Assembly: GCA_003024175.1 (NCBI GenBank)
Contig: MDYQ01000326.1
Coordinates: 1 to 64,000, forward strand
Reading direction: 5' to 3'
Source of the DNA: Planoprotostelium fungivorum
Lineage: Eukaryota; Evosea; Variosea; Cavosteliida; Cavosteliaceae
Length of the DNA stretch: 64,000 nucleotides
Shown here: positions 37,331 to 48,158 of the stretch, piece by piece
Layout of the letters: each line of letters opens with the position of its first letter
How positions within the stretch are numbered: the first letter of the stretch is position 1
Position numbers and translations under genes: made by a program
The notes under the pieces: model-generated
What the model was told of the DNA's origin: nothing
Databases searched by the model: none
What the model saw: only the letters and a program-made list of their open reading frames with translations

Positions 37331-37925
37331 TCGATCTTCTCGTGCGAATGAGAACATTTGTATCTCCTTTGCCCCCCTCCTACTACCGTCCGATCGTAGT
37401 ATCCAATCCGCTCTTGCCTGTATCTTCCTACGTTTTGAGTGAGGGGTTTATCCTGTGACCCTCACGGAATGAAATTCGATCCTATGGACGGGGACGAAAC
37501 CGCTGGACTATTGCCAAAGACAGCGTTTCGTTTCGTTTTTATTTCGTCACAAATTAGTGCAATCTACAATTAGATCGCTTGCCCAGCGGGATTGTAACTA
37601 GAGCCCATGGATAGTAGGCTCTTCGAGATAGATTGGAGTGGACGGGTTGTGCTAAACTGCCAATGAGGACACTTAACGGCCAAAGAGGGAAAAAAGCGCC
37701 CAGAACACCAATTGAAAAGAAATTTTTTTGGTTGTTGAGGTAGATGAGAGGCCCGAATGCTCTGTTGGGGACCCAAGGGAGCCAGCAGATTCCACGTGCT
37801 TATCCTGATCCAAGAGCTCGCATCTTGAACATGATCTTGGCCTTGCGGCTCGGGCAAAAAAGAGGAAGAACTGAGCAATCCCTCTACAACCGGTTTGTGG
37901 ACCTTCTCATCCATTCTTCAGCACC
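37331..37925. other. Intergenic stretch, no gene supported
   Basis: It includes a T-rich tract at about 37.53 kb. The open frames on both strands lack protein-like composition. It is presumed promoter of the prenyltransferase gene. Confidence 0.4.
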
Positions 37926-38874
37926 ATGTTCTCATGGTTAGAAAGTTTCAGTATCAATGTTCTGAAAGCAGGTCGTATTCCGCATCACATCGCTTTCATC
38001 ATGGACGGTAATAGGAGATTTGCGAAATTACAGAAGATGCCTCCAATCGGTGGTCACGTCCAAGGATTTGGTGCTCTCAAAGAAGTGAAGTTTATTGATA
38101 TTAAATGATCATCAAATCGCGTGCTCACAACATCTCGTAGACACTTCGCATCTGTCTCGAATTGGGTGTGAAGATTGTAACAGTATACGCATTCAGTTTG
38201 GAAAATTTCAAACGTCCATCAGATGAGGTGGATCCTCTTCTATCTCTCTGCAAGGACAAACTTTTTGAACTTGAATCGTCGTGAGCCATTCTGTCCTTAT
38301 CGCTCATATTTTTCTTTCTGACAATTCAACTTCAGGGGATTTCTATTTGAGAACCTCATCTCTGTTCGTATATTGGGAGAGACATCGTTGTTACCAAAAG
38401 ATCTGCAGGACACTATCCGAGAGGTCACATCATATTCCAGCAGTTTTCAGGGGTGAGAATTGCATTATATCCTTCACGTTTAACATGACAGAGCCATCCT
38501 CAACGTTCACTTGGCATATACATCCAGAGAAGAGATTGTGCACGCTCTCCAAAACCTGTCGTCATCTGTTTCAGAAGGAAAGATCTCACCGCAGTGAGTA
38601 CGACATGCCTTTTGCTCACCTGAAATGCAGCAGCGGCATCAGAGGGGAAGACATAGAGAGACGGTTGTACAGTTCCAACGAGCCAGACATATTAGTACGG
38701 ACGTCTGGTGAAACGAGGCTGAGTGACTACCTGCTTTGGCAGAGCTCAGAATCGCAACTGGCATTTTTGAGAGTACTGTGGCCTGATTTTTCTTTCTGGC
38801 ACATCAGCTGGTTGATATTGATGTATCAATATCAGAATAGAGGAGGACATCGAATAAAGAGCGGCACCGCTTGA
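37926..38874 (+). CDS. DHDDS: cis-Prenyltransferase (dehydrodolichyl diphosphate synthase, DHDDS-like)
   Basis: The start is MFSWLESFSINVLKAGRIP at 37926, followed by the hallmark HIAFIMDGNRRFAK with the diphosphate-binding DGNRR, then GGHVQGFGALKEV. After a 56-nt intron comes TLRICLELGVKIVTVYAFSL with ENFKRP. Later exons read VRILGETSLLPKDLQDTIRE, AILNVHLAYTSREEIVHAL and PDILVRTSGETRLSDYLLWQ, the RTSGExRLSxFLxWQ motif of DHDDS, then VLWPDFSFWH and a tail ending KSGTA. It makes dolichyl diphosphate for protein glycosylation at the ER, usually with a NgBR/NUS1 partner. Five conserved regions are intact. Confidence 0.88.
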
Positions 38875-39069
38875 TGAACAGCGGTAAGCTTTCATGAACT
38901 CTGAGTATGCTTTGTGACATTTTCAAAGTGTACACTATGACAATACAATATCCAATTGGACATCAGTGAAGCCTTCCAAGTCAATACTCCTTGGCCTCCT
39001 TCAACATCAATATGCCGGAAAAGTCCTGCCTCTGAAAGAGTACACCAAAGAAAAATGAACCAACGACCC
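38875..39069. other. Short intergenic spacer
   Basis: Nothing recognised; it is the 3' flank of the prenyltransferase up to the dispersed repeat. Confidence 0.4.
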
Positions 39070-39394
39070 AATATTATAGCGGATTTCTCTACAACTCACC
39101 TCGCACTGAATGCTCGCCTGCTGTGTTCTGTTTGGTAATCCTCTGCAAAACATTTGTAAGCGTTTGCGCGCTCTGGACTCGCTTTATACAGTCTGGGTGG
39201 AAATCTATACACTCAAATCATACAAAAGACACAATGAGGCAGCTGCATATGAATAGGCTGAGCTGAGATAGAATCAATTTATTTGTGGCTCACAAGGCCG
39301 TTCAATTGTTCTTGAGGATGTCCTTTGCTGCGTCAAGAAAGGCTTTGTTGATGTTGGAAGTGCTCAATCCCTCCTCTCTTAGACAAGCTTTCTG
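39070..39394 (-). repeat. 320-bp dispersed repeat, copy 2 (inverted relative to 25.3 kb)
   Basis: It matches 25344-25665 in reverse complement, including the terminal exon encoding QKACLREEGLSTSN and about 220 bp of 3' flank. Confidence 0.75.
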
Positions 39395-39631
39395 ACCAGC
39401 ACTCCCAGTTTGGCTGATGTAAAACATCTGTTCTCTCTGAGTGTCTCCGCCATAGTCCTTGGCCGCCTGTGCAAGATCTGCAGGAGTCTCATAAGCTTTA
39501 GGAGGCATATTTGGTGATGGTGAAGTGCTTGCTTGTGTATTCAGTTGGAAATGACGATTGACCACTCTGTAGTTGGAGAATCCCTCTTCCTCTGCTTCTG
39601 CCATGAGATTGTCATGAGGGCACTCTGCCAC
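39302..39631 (-). CDS. Hypothetical protein of the same repeated family (3' exons)
   Basis: The frame reads DNLMAEAEEEGFSNYRVVNR, a proline/serine-rich patch, AYETPADLAQAAKDYGG, REQMFYISQTGSAG and the shared C-terminus QKACLREEGLSTSN..FLDAAKDILKNN, ending at 39302. A splice acceptor (ggcag) lies just upstream of the first ATG, so earlier exons may exist above 39.63 kb but were not found. Unrecognised. Confidence 0.4.
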   Translation of the reverse strand: MAECPHDNLMAEAEEEGFSNYRVVNRHFQLNTQASTSPSPNMPPKAYETPADLAQAAKDYGGDTQREQMFYISQTGSAGQKACLREEGLSTSNINKAFLDAAKDILKNN

Positions 39632-40066
39632 AAGTGATTTTGAGAGACGGAGAGAAGTTATAACTCCGTTTCACAAGAATGGCAGTCGTGCGTGATTGCC
39701 ACCCACCATCACGTGATCTTCAGATCATGAGATGACTCGCTTTTGTTCGTTGAAACCAAGAGAAAAAAACAAGATGCGTTACATACCTTAAAGCAACCGG
39801 ATATATTGATGCAGCGTGACGATCACCCCTACATACCTCCTCATCACCCTGCCCCATTTCGTCCTGCACCTTCTCGTCCTGCAGAACCTAAACCTAATCA
39901 AGTAATTCGCATTTCACCTGGTCCTACTTTTGACACGGATATCGAGGCTAATCTTGAGAAACCCCTCACTCAAAATGTTCGTCTCTTGTCTCTAAATAGT
40001 TTCTACCAGGGCGTCAGGGCTGGCTGGGCTGTCATCATAGTAAAAGGGGGTATTATAGTGCATTAT
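39632..40066. other. Stretch with a doubtful proline-rich ORF and a repeat end
   Basis: A plus-strand frame from 39743 has a proline-rich part (HPAPFRPAPSRPAEPKPNQV) and then TFDTDIEANLEKPLTQNVRL. It may be an exon but has no clear partners. At 40032-40076 a 45-bp segment matches the outer end of the dispersed repeat at 25.64 kb. Confidence 0.35.
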
Positions 40067-40907
40067 CTACAACTCTCCACACACCCTCTGCTTGCCTCCT
40101 GTGAACAGTTGGGTGATCCAGATCGACGATGAAAATATCTCCACCTCCTCAGCAGTCGCACCCATGTTCTTTGCTCCCATCATATGCCCTTTGGCTTGTG
40201 GCCCACAGCCCATGACGACACAGCCCGTCAGCTCCAACAGACCAGTCTCTTTATTGCTCAGGATGTGAGAGGGAGATAAAACGAGACCGTACGCGATCTC
40301 CACGGCCGAATTGTGTAAGTCTGAGCTGCTGGAACGTAGAGCATTTAGAACTCGCTCGGAGTTGTGTCGGTAGATGTTGTCAAAGAGGCCCCTGCCGGCC
40401 TGACGCAGTCTCATGGCTTCGGTGGGGTCTGTTGTGGGGTTGGCGGGACGTTTGAGTTTCGAATGGTGGATCACCTGACGGGATGGTTCGATGAGGGATG
40501 TGTGGATCGACGTCCTCTGCTTCGAGTCTCGCGATGACAGACCGATGGATGTCAGATGGATGGTGTGATGATGATCTGCACCTGTCCGTGTTCGGATGTC
40601 GCTGCTGCACTCTTGAAGGCATGCATGCAGTTGATGACGTATGGAAAACCGACGAGGGGCCAGCTCTTGATCAGTGCCTCTCTCATCCTTCGGGCGTGAG
40701 TGAAGATTTCATCTTCCTTCGTCGTGTTTCAGTTATCATAGATGAACGTGAGCTCACCCCAGCGTGAGACAAACCTATGACGACTTCTTTGTATAATTCT
40801 GATGTCAGCTCCGGTCGATTCAATGGAATGATGGATACGGTGGACAGGATGGGGAAGAGAGATGTGGGAGAAGAAGCGTCAGGGTATAACATTCGGACCT
40901 TCTTCAT
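40067..40907 (-). CDS. AhpD-like / carboxymuconolactone-decarboxylase-fold protein
   Basis: The start MKKVRMLYPDASSPTSLFPI is at 40907. Exon 2 is MREALIKSWPLVGFPYVINC, and after an intron of about 100 nt comes VIHHSKLKRPANPTTDP, AYGLVLSPSHILSNKETGLL, then ELTGCVVMGCGPQAKGHMMG and AKNMGATAEEVE. GCVVMGCGPQAKGH is the conserved C-x..C..H region where AhpD-fold proteins carry their redox cysteines; here two cysteines four apart plus the histidine are seen. Family members act in peroxide or muconolactone metabolism; eukaryotic function is undefined. The tail after EEVE (IFSSSIWITQLF) is atypical and lies next to a repeat end, so the last exon may have been replaced. Confidence 0.65.
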
Positions 40908-41726
40908 CAAATCAGAAAATGACTCGGAGGATGCATCTGATTGGATCAGATATTCTATCTATGTCAGTCGATTCACCAGTGGACCCTGACATCATACGCC
41001 TATCAATTCGATGTCTATAGTTCACAGTGAAGCGAGATCGCCTCAGACTGACAGTTCTGCAGAGAGCGAAAATGGTTGTTTGAGGTACAACTTTAGTGTT
41101 TCTGGCACTTTGAGCCATCAAAGAAGAAGGATTGCTTGCTTTCCTGTTTTATGCTAAATTTCTAGTTTACTGCTTTTCAAAATATCTATTAAGCTATTCC
41201 ATGAGTTTGGACAACTTTTACATTTTAAGGACCTTTATGTAGTGTATAACCCTCCTGTATAATGCAAAAGAAATAAAATGTCATTATCCTGCAGCATGTA
41301 AGCAAATTATGAGAGATATCGTGCAGTAGATTGCTCAATGATCTCTGCTTTTGCTATATTGTGCAGGTATGAGCACATCCAGTCTGTGATTGCCAAGAAT
41401 GACTCAGAATCATGGTATGTATGATAATCTTAAGATGTGTGCAATCTCTTTGTTAGTGAAGTAGTTCAGTATATTCTATTCATATTCTGTTTGCACACAA
41501 AAGATAATAAAAAATGAGATGATATCATATTCTTTCAAAGTTGAAGGATATACTTGTTCCATGACACTTCTGGGGTCTAATGAATTTCCAGACAAAAATG
41601 CAGTATTTATGAGGTCTCTTCTTTGGATTTTGGAGGCTTACTGAAAGCAGATATTGGTCTGACTCTAGGCATGCTTTCTTCTGGTGGGATGTGATCTTCT
41701 CAAAGTCTACTACATTCCTATGGAAG
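40908..41726. other. AT-rich intergenic stretch
   Basis: No gene is recognised. It is clearly richer in A+T than the flanking genes. Confidence 0.5.
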
Positions 41727-41933
41727 TCAGACCATTTCAGAGTTTTGTGACTTCAGATGTTGATACCACATTGTGTAACATATGGGTCTCTTAGAACAAT
41801 AGACTGTTGTATTCTGGCAAGAGGACTCATACAAAGCAATAGCAATGCACCTCCAAAAGCAGAGATTGTCTTTAAGATAAGGAATCTCTAGATTGGACCA
41901 TTGAGAAAAACAAGAACATGTAGGAATCAGCAA
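41727..41933 (-). other. Possible remnant of a mobile-element gene
   Basis: A short minus-strand frame contains YLKDNLCFWRCIAIALYESS. A DNxCFxRC-like motif of this look is common in eukaryotic repeat-encoded proteins, but the match is short and no further domain is present. It looks broken and old. Confidence 0.25.
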
Positions 41934-42679
41934 CTGCCAAAGTGGATGATGTAATTGATGAAGTTTTATGACCTTGTTTATTTATTATGCAGAATCGGTG
42001 CAGTAAAATGCCTTTATAAGATGATTCTACAAAGTACATATGCTTGCTTCATCCCAAAAAAATTGTTTCTGACTGTAATATACACATTTGATCTTTTTTG
42101 GTGTGGAAAAAATGACATAACTTCTCAATGATACATGCAAAAAATACAAAAAATACACCAAAATTGTGCTGTCTGCCCACGCGCAGCAAGTGAGTTTTTT
42201 GGAATTTTTATGACTATTTATATATTTTTTGAGATCACATCAATTTTTACTCTCTTATTGTAGCTGTATCAAGACTGCGCATGCACAGTCTATTATATCT
42301 GTAAACTAGCTCTTGATGCATCTAATGTTTCACTCACATGACCACTGCAACCAATCAGCCATAAGGTTCTGCAAATATATTTCAATTAGAATATAACGTG
42401 GCACTATGACATGCTAAATTGCTAGAAATTTGAAAGGAGACAGCAAGTGGCTGCAAAAAAAGGTGCTTGTTTTTTTGAGATATTAGTTTGTATATTCTTG
42501 TTATTTCTCAATGGTTTGATCTATCTTCCCTTTCCTCCAGTGTTGCTCTCCCATTTGTTGCACTTACCATTAAGATTCTCAGGGTGATACAACTGGCTTG
42601 ACATCCATGCGAACCACATGTTTTTCATGTAAGTAGTGGAGCATTCCTGACGGCTATTCCAAACCCTTTCCTTATTGAG
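41934..42679. other. AT-rich intergenic stretch
   Basis: Nothing recognised on either strand. Confidence 0.5.
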
Positions 42680-42895
42680 CACAAAAGAGATCATCAGCTG
42701 CAGTATGAGCTGAAGTCTTTGAATAAGTTGCACAACTTCCACTCAACACACCACAGATCAGAAGGTCATTGAGCTATTGGGCGGCAAATGAGCTACGGAC
42801 GAATTGACACTTATCTCTTTGTTGCAACAGCGTCTGCCGTGTCAAGAAGTAAATGTACACCAATGTTTTATTCTGTGAATTCCCTCTTCTAATAC
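42680..42895 (+). repeat. Dispersed repeat or gene remnant, copy 2 (see 15.69-15.97 kb)
   Basis: Homologous to the reverse complement of 15690-15965 with several indels; the open frame of copy 1 is not maintained. Confidence 0.55.
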
Positions 42896-43119
42896 ATGAC
42901 ATGAGCCAGAGAGAAGATCGATATGGAGCTACGTTTCATTGCCTCTTTACCATCGTAAAACCATAGGATTCAGGCATCTCCATCCTGAATAGTCTTTTTG
43001 AGTTGGCTAAAACAATAGATAGAGAATGGAAAATCAAAACGATTTATTGGGCAGTTATTTGTCCTTCCTCACTTGGAGTTTGAACCCTGTTATCAGTCAA
43101 AAAAATTTCTTACGGAGAG

Positions 43120-44333
43120 TTAATCACCAGCTCTATCAACTAAAGCCTGTGCGATTTCATCCTGGCTGAGGACACCTATTCCACTGTCAAAAGATACATT
43201 CATTTGTACTGACCTCCTCCTCCACGTGGCTCAGCGGTCTCGCCAGTTGTACCTTGTCAAAAATCAATCATTATCGCTCATTCTTTGCTTACTGTTGACA
43301 GCATTAGACAGATCGTCTTGTGTAACTGCAGCTGTTGTGCCCTGACAAAAATAAGATCATTGGTGGAATGTATAGATCCCTCACAGCTGCATCACTGTTG
43401 TTGATAAAGTCATAAGCACCCTTGTATATGTGTGTTGAAGCATATGGGTCTAACAGAATCTTGATATTCTGACTGGTTCTGGCTTCAGACCTGTTCAGAT
43501 GAGAAAAGGTCTCCCTCCGCAATTCACCTCCAATTCTCCTTTGTGATCTTCTTGTCTCCATCTCTGTCGGCTAACATGATATCTGCGATCAAGGCTTGTT
43601 GCAGGACTGTATTCACTCGATCAATCACCGGTTTCTATTGAGAAATGAGTACAATCCACTGGCTTGTGTCTCACAAAATTGGCCAAAATATCCCATTCCG
43701 ACTGTCCATTCTTAGCGCCGGACTCTTCCGCTTCCTTGAGAGAGACTGCAGCAGATATCTTGATGAACTGCGACACAGCTGCCTTGATGTCTGCTTTGTT
43801 GACGTATCCATCTCCATTCGTATCAATCATGTTGAATGCGGCTGGTGAATGTCACCCATCTGCCTATCGGATAACTCACCATCTGCCTTCTCATCGCTAG
43901 TGCCTTCTATGACCAGCTGAATTCCGTCACAGATATCTGCGATGGTCACTGAAGACTGAGTTAGGTGATCCGCAGGAAGGTGGCAACTCACGAGCATTGT
44001 GATGGTCTTTATCCCACAGTTTGAACAGTACATCGGAGGCATCCTCACAGATGGCAGGGTGCTGTATGACAGCATATACCTGCTTGATCCCTGTGCAAAC
44101 TGTCATCTTAGACTCCTTATTCTCGCTCACCTGCTTTGAAAGTCTTGTTATCGACTGCCCACTTGTTCTTGTACGTTTTGATGATGTGATTTATCTGGTC
44201 GAGACCCACTAAGCCGCGTTAGATCAAAATGCGGGTAGAATAACTCACGTTTTCCCTTCCACTTGGTTGCGACGGCATCGCGCTCGGCCGATGTGATGTC
44301 CCTTTTTAAATCGACAGATGCAGAATTCCCCAT
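43120..44333 (-). CDS. EF-hand calcium-binding protein with an N-myristoylation-type start
   Basis: The start MGNSASVDLKRDITSAER at 44333 has glycine at position 2 and serine at position 6, a good N-myristoylation signal. Short exons follow: VGLDQINHIIKTYKNKWAVD, IKQVYAVIQHPAICEDASDV with LFKLWDKDHHNA, VTIADICDGIQLVIEGTSDE, then a canonical EF loop DTNGDGYVNKADI and a second, DRDGDKKITKEN. The C-terminal tail reads TGETAEPRGGG, GIGVLSQDEIAQALVDRAGD and ends at 43120. The layout resembles calcineurin B/NCS-type sensors, but the protein is longer and the first hands are degenerate (D-KDHHN). It is probably a membrane-tethered calcium sensor; partners are unknown. Confidence 0.7.
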
Positions 44334-44448
44334 GTCGTCTCTTACTTCGACTGGCCTGTTTGCTCGGGTGCTGTGCGGGTGTGAACTGGAAAAAAAAGAG
44401 AAATAAACTCCTGCCAAAAAATGGTAAAGGTCTCACGCAACCGCAACC

Positions 44449-46015
44449 ATGGCATCTCAAGTCGTCATCATTGGTGGGGGGATCATTGGGTGGGATAGTA
44501 ATTGGCTGGTTGAAAATTCCTTCGGGACGTATGCTAATCTCTAAAGATGCACAACTGCGTACTACGTTACACACCACCCTTCGTTCACGGCTTCCACTGT
44601 CGTCACAGTCTTAGAAGCATCTAACACCGGTATAGCTCAAGGTGCCTCCGGAAAAGCAGGTGGTCTCGTTGCAAAATGGGCATATCCTCGCCAACTAGGT
44701 GATCCTTTCACGAGGCTTGACATTGAATGGATTAGTCAATGTCACCTTTTCCGAGCATGAGAAGCTAGCAAGAGAACATGGAGGTGAAGAGCGTTGGGGT
44801 TGGAGATACGTTGGAGCGGGCTCGTGGAGAGGTAGAGGAGAGAAATTAGAAAACGTCGGGACAGGTACGAGGACATGAGAGATTCAGAGCGTGATGCCTC
44901 TGCAGGCGTGGGTGAAGGAGGGAAGAGGAAAAGTTTGGAGAAGACCAACGGGCTCCCAGGGGGTGAGGCCAAGAAGAAGGGAAGGGGGAGGAAGGAGAGA
45001 GGACTCCCTCACGATCTCGATTGGGTGAGTGCAAGGAGCAAGGAGAGCTGAGAGGCGAAGGTCAGAGAGGATGTGACGCAGGATTATTCATCCATGGCGA
45101 AGGCTGGAGAGACAGCTCAGGTCCATCCGAGGATGGTGAGGGCACTCTTCTTCGTTCCCTCACAGTTCAGTTCACAGAGAGCATGATGTCCCTCGCCACT
45201 GAGAAGGGAGCCAAATTGATACAGGGGAAAGCGAGGGAGATCCTGGTGGAGGGAGGAAGGGTCAAGGGTGTGCTCTACGAGAGGGAGGGAATGATGCACA
45301 CCATCGAGGCCAGTCACATCGTCTTGTCAGCTGGTGCGTGGTGCTCGCAGATCCTCCCTCAGATCCCCATGGGCTGCACGAGAGCTCACAGCATCACTCT
45401 CCAAGTGAAGGAGGACGTCTCCATCTCCCCCTACGCCCTCTTCACGGAGATCCAGTACAAGTCGGGAGGGAAGACAAGGGAGGTGTCCCCTGAGATCTAC
45501 GCCAGACCTCACGGTGAACTCTACGCCTGCGGGTGGGTCACTGGCTGTGACGTCTTCTCACCTCAGCAGCCCTGGAGACGATCTGACCTTACCCGAGGAT
45601 GTGGACCGTGTCCAGTGTGATCTGAGGGCCTGTGAGAGCATCCGTGACCAAGTGTGCAGTATCTCTGACCAACTGTCGGAGGCCACTGTCACGGCGAGAC
45701 AGGCCTGCTACCTTCCCGTCCTCTCCTCAGGTGAAGGTCCTATCGTGGGAGAGGCCACGCGCATCGCTAAGGGTCTCGTCATTGCCGCTGGACACACCTG
45801 TTGGGGTATCTGTAATGCTCCAGGTGATCACTCAACTCCATCTCACTCTTGACATCCCTCCATCTCACTCTTCACATCCCTCCATCTCACTCTTCACATC
45901 CCTGCGTGTGTTGACGTCTCCAGGCACAGCGAAGGCTGTGAGTGAATTGGTGATGGAGGGAGAGATCAAATGCGCCGACTTGTCCGGATTACACCCGTCC
46001 AACTTTGGACTATAA
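44449..46015 (+). CDS. FAD-dependent DAO-type oxidoreductase (TDA3-like)
   Basis: The start MASQVVIIGGGIIG at 44449 carries the Rossmann GxGxxG, followed after a 54-nt intron by CTTAYYVTHHPSFTASTVVT, VLEASNTGIAQGASGKAGGL and VAKWAYP. The next exons read VNVTFSEHEKLAREHGGEER and WGWRYVGAGSWRGRG, then AKAGETAQVHPRM joined to FTESMMSLATEKGAKLIQGK, HIVLSAGAWCSQILPQIPMG, and the FAD-contacting end GEGPIVGEATRIAKGLVIAA-GHTCWGICNAPG with the last exon GTAKAVSELVMEGEIKCADL. This pattern, including GHxCWGI-NAPGT, matches the yeast TDA3/fungal DAO-family oxidoreductases. The last intron contains a minisatellite, and the last exon recurs after the n at 46247. Confidence 0.8.
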
Positions 46016-46477
46016 AGATGTCATAAAGAGTTACACGACAACATGCTGTTTTATTCGTCGTCACTGATGTCATCATCACCTGGCACCTGCGCGAGATCGT
46101 CAGTCCATCCATCGATTGACCCTACCTCTGTGTTGTCCTCTTTCAACTTGTTCAGCATGCGGCTGAACTCCTTCTCCTCCCTCTCTTCCACCAGTCTGGG
46201 CTGTTCTCGATGAGATGGCACATTCGGATGAAACACACCGGAGTCTNCACATCCCTCCATCTCACTCTTCACATCCCTCCATCTCACTCTTCACATCCCT
46301 CCATCTCACTCTTCACATCCCTCCATCTCACTCTTCACATCCCTCCATCTCACTCTTGACATCCCTCCATCTCACTCTTCACATCCCTCCATCTCACTCT
46401 TCACATCCCTCCATCTCACTCTTCACATCCCTCCATCTCACTCTTCACATCCCTCCATCTCACTCTTCACATCCCTG
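45828..46477 (+). repeat. 22-bp intronic minisatellite, split by an n
   Basis: A unit containing catccctccatctcactctt is repeated about three times at 45.83-45.90 kb and about ten times at 46248-46477, with rare single-base variants. It fills the last intron of the TDA3-like gene. The n at 46247 falls at the array edge. Confidence 0.85.
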
Positions 46478-46620
46478 CCTGTGTTGACCTCTCCAGGAAC
46501 AGCAAAGGCTGTGAGTGAATTGGTGATGGATGGAGAGATCAAATGCGCCGACTTGTCCGGATTACACCCGTCCAACTTTGGACTATAAAGATGTCATAAA
46601 GAGTCACACGACACGCTATT
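46016..46620. repeat. Duplicated 3' ends of two convergent genes around an assembly n
   Basis: Bases 46051-46246 repeat the eIF2alpha 3' end found at 46621-46820, and 46480-46590 repeat the last exon of the TDA3-like gene at about 45.91-46.02 kb. The order (oxidoreductase end, eIF2alpha end, n, array, oxidoreductase end, eIF2alpha end) is that of two overlapping contigs or alleles that differ in minisatellite length. Confidence 0.75.
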
Positions 46621-48035
46621 TTATTCGTCGTCACTGATGTCATCATCACCTGGCACCTGTGCGAGATCGTCAGTCCATCCATCGATTGACCCTACCTCTG
46701 TGTTGTCCTCTTTCAACTTGTTCAGCATGCGGCTGAACTCCTTCTCCTCCCTCTCTTCCACCAGTCTGGGCTGTTCTCGATGAGAGGGCACATTCGGATG
46801 AAACACACCGGAGTCTTCAGATTGAACCCTCCCCTGCGTTGTGTGATGGCCTCACGGATGGCATCCACTGCTGCTCCCACGGCCTTCAGCGCTTCCTCCT
46901 TCTTCAATGAGCTGCAGAAGATCACAAAGTGAGGTGGGGCAACCAATTTGATCTGTGGAGATCAGTACGAATAGCAACCTTCCTATTGAATGAAGAACAA
47001 GTGGATACAAAGTTTGAGGACAATAGAGCATGAAGATCAATAGGGTATAGAACGTGGTTGAATCACCTTCAAGTTGATGGATTCAGTTGAAAGCTTTTCC
47101 CCTTCTCTCAGGGCCTCTTTGATGGCATCGATACCCTCATATCTGAAGCATGTGATCTGACGGTGTCAAGGGGATGATGGGAGTGCTGTTACCTCGATGT
47201 CTGCGCGGACTTTGGTTTGTGTGGGTGTCAGTCGGTGTCGAACGATGGTCATGACGGCCTCTCTCATCTCACTGCTGGCCATCGTCTCTTTGAATACTGT
47301 CTCCTCGTCCCTGTATCATCAGAGATTGTATGTGACATTCAACTCACAAGATGGCCAATCGGAACGCATCGTATGCGTGTCCGAATTTGAGGTTCAGGGG
47401 CCATCCTACCTTGACGTACAGTTCTTCCAGATCGATGACGAGTTGCTCAGCCACTCTCCTCAATATGCTTTGTACCTGTCCTCGTTCATTCTCTTTCCTC
47501 AGGGTGGACGTTCACCTCTACAGATTTGTTGTATTTCCTGACGCATCTCGCTGTTTCCTCTTCTGATATCCTTCTCTTCGAAAGATCAATGTATCCTGAG
47601 GTGATTCAGCAGATGAATCGTCATTGTCACAGTCACCTTTTTCTTTATCTACACGCAGAACAACTGCAGCCTCCTTCCTTCCTACTCGAATGATCTTATT
47701 GATTGATCGAATTCTGCGCTCAGATGTAAGATCGTATACGTCATCTTTCATGTGAGATCCACCTTTGTCTAGATAATTCAGATAGCATGATCATCCCTTC
47801 TGCATTGTTGTACTCTTTCAACAACACGTGAGCTCCCATATCTTCCACAGAGACAACCTAAATCTGTTGAGGACTCTTGACTTTTTCAGGTGTGAGATTA
47901 CCTCAGTCATAACTAACTGGTCCACTTCTGGATATTTTTGTTCATACATCCTGGGTACTATTCAGATTCCCGATGTAGGTCATCACCATCACCTGCAATT
48001 GAGATTGATTTCGCTAGATGTTGAAGCATCTTCAT
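46621..48035 (-). CDS. EIF2S1: Translation initiation factor eIF2 subunit alpha
   Basis: The start chosen is [15 protein letters not shown] at 48035, which splices over a 42-nt intron to [17 protein letters not shown], the usual eIF2alpha N-terminus. Then [20 protein letters not shown] and [18 protein letters not shown]: the S1 domain with the regulatory serine (Ser51 in human, ELS-R) conserved. A 49-nt intron interrupts this loop just after SRQ. Later exons carry [20 protein letters not shown], the RRLTP-like helix, [20 protein letters not shown] and the acidic tail ending DDDISDDE. It binds initiator Met-tRNA with the beta and gamma subunits and is the target of stress kinases. The gene converges with the oxidoreductase gene. 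Confidence 0.9.
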
Positions 48036-48158
48036 GTTGTTTCAGACTCTCAGAGTGGCTCATCTCTATTTGATCTGAGCAACAACTGTTATGAACCGTT
48101 GTAGTTTGGATCTCCCGCGGTTATTGAAATATTCAACTGGGTGCCAACAGCAGCAGGG
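48036..48158. promoter_or_regulatory. Short divergent promoter between eIF2alpha and the basic protein gene
   Basis: About 120 bp between opposed start codons; no distinct motif seen. Confidence 0.35.

Noticed and set aside
37570-37914. 114-residue minus-strand ORF next to DHDDS
   Set aside because: Composition is unremarkable, it has no homology I recognise, and it overlaps the probable promoter of the plus-strand gene.
46215-46487. IPPSHSSHPSISLFTSLHL repeat protein
   Set aside because: It is a translation of the intronic minisatellite, with no start or flanking exons in that frame.
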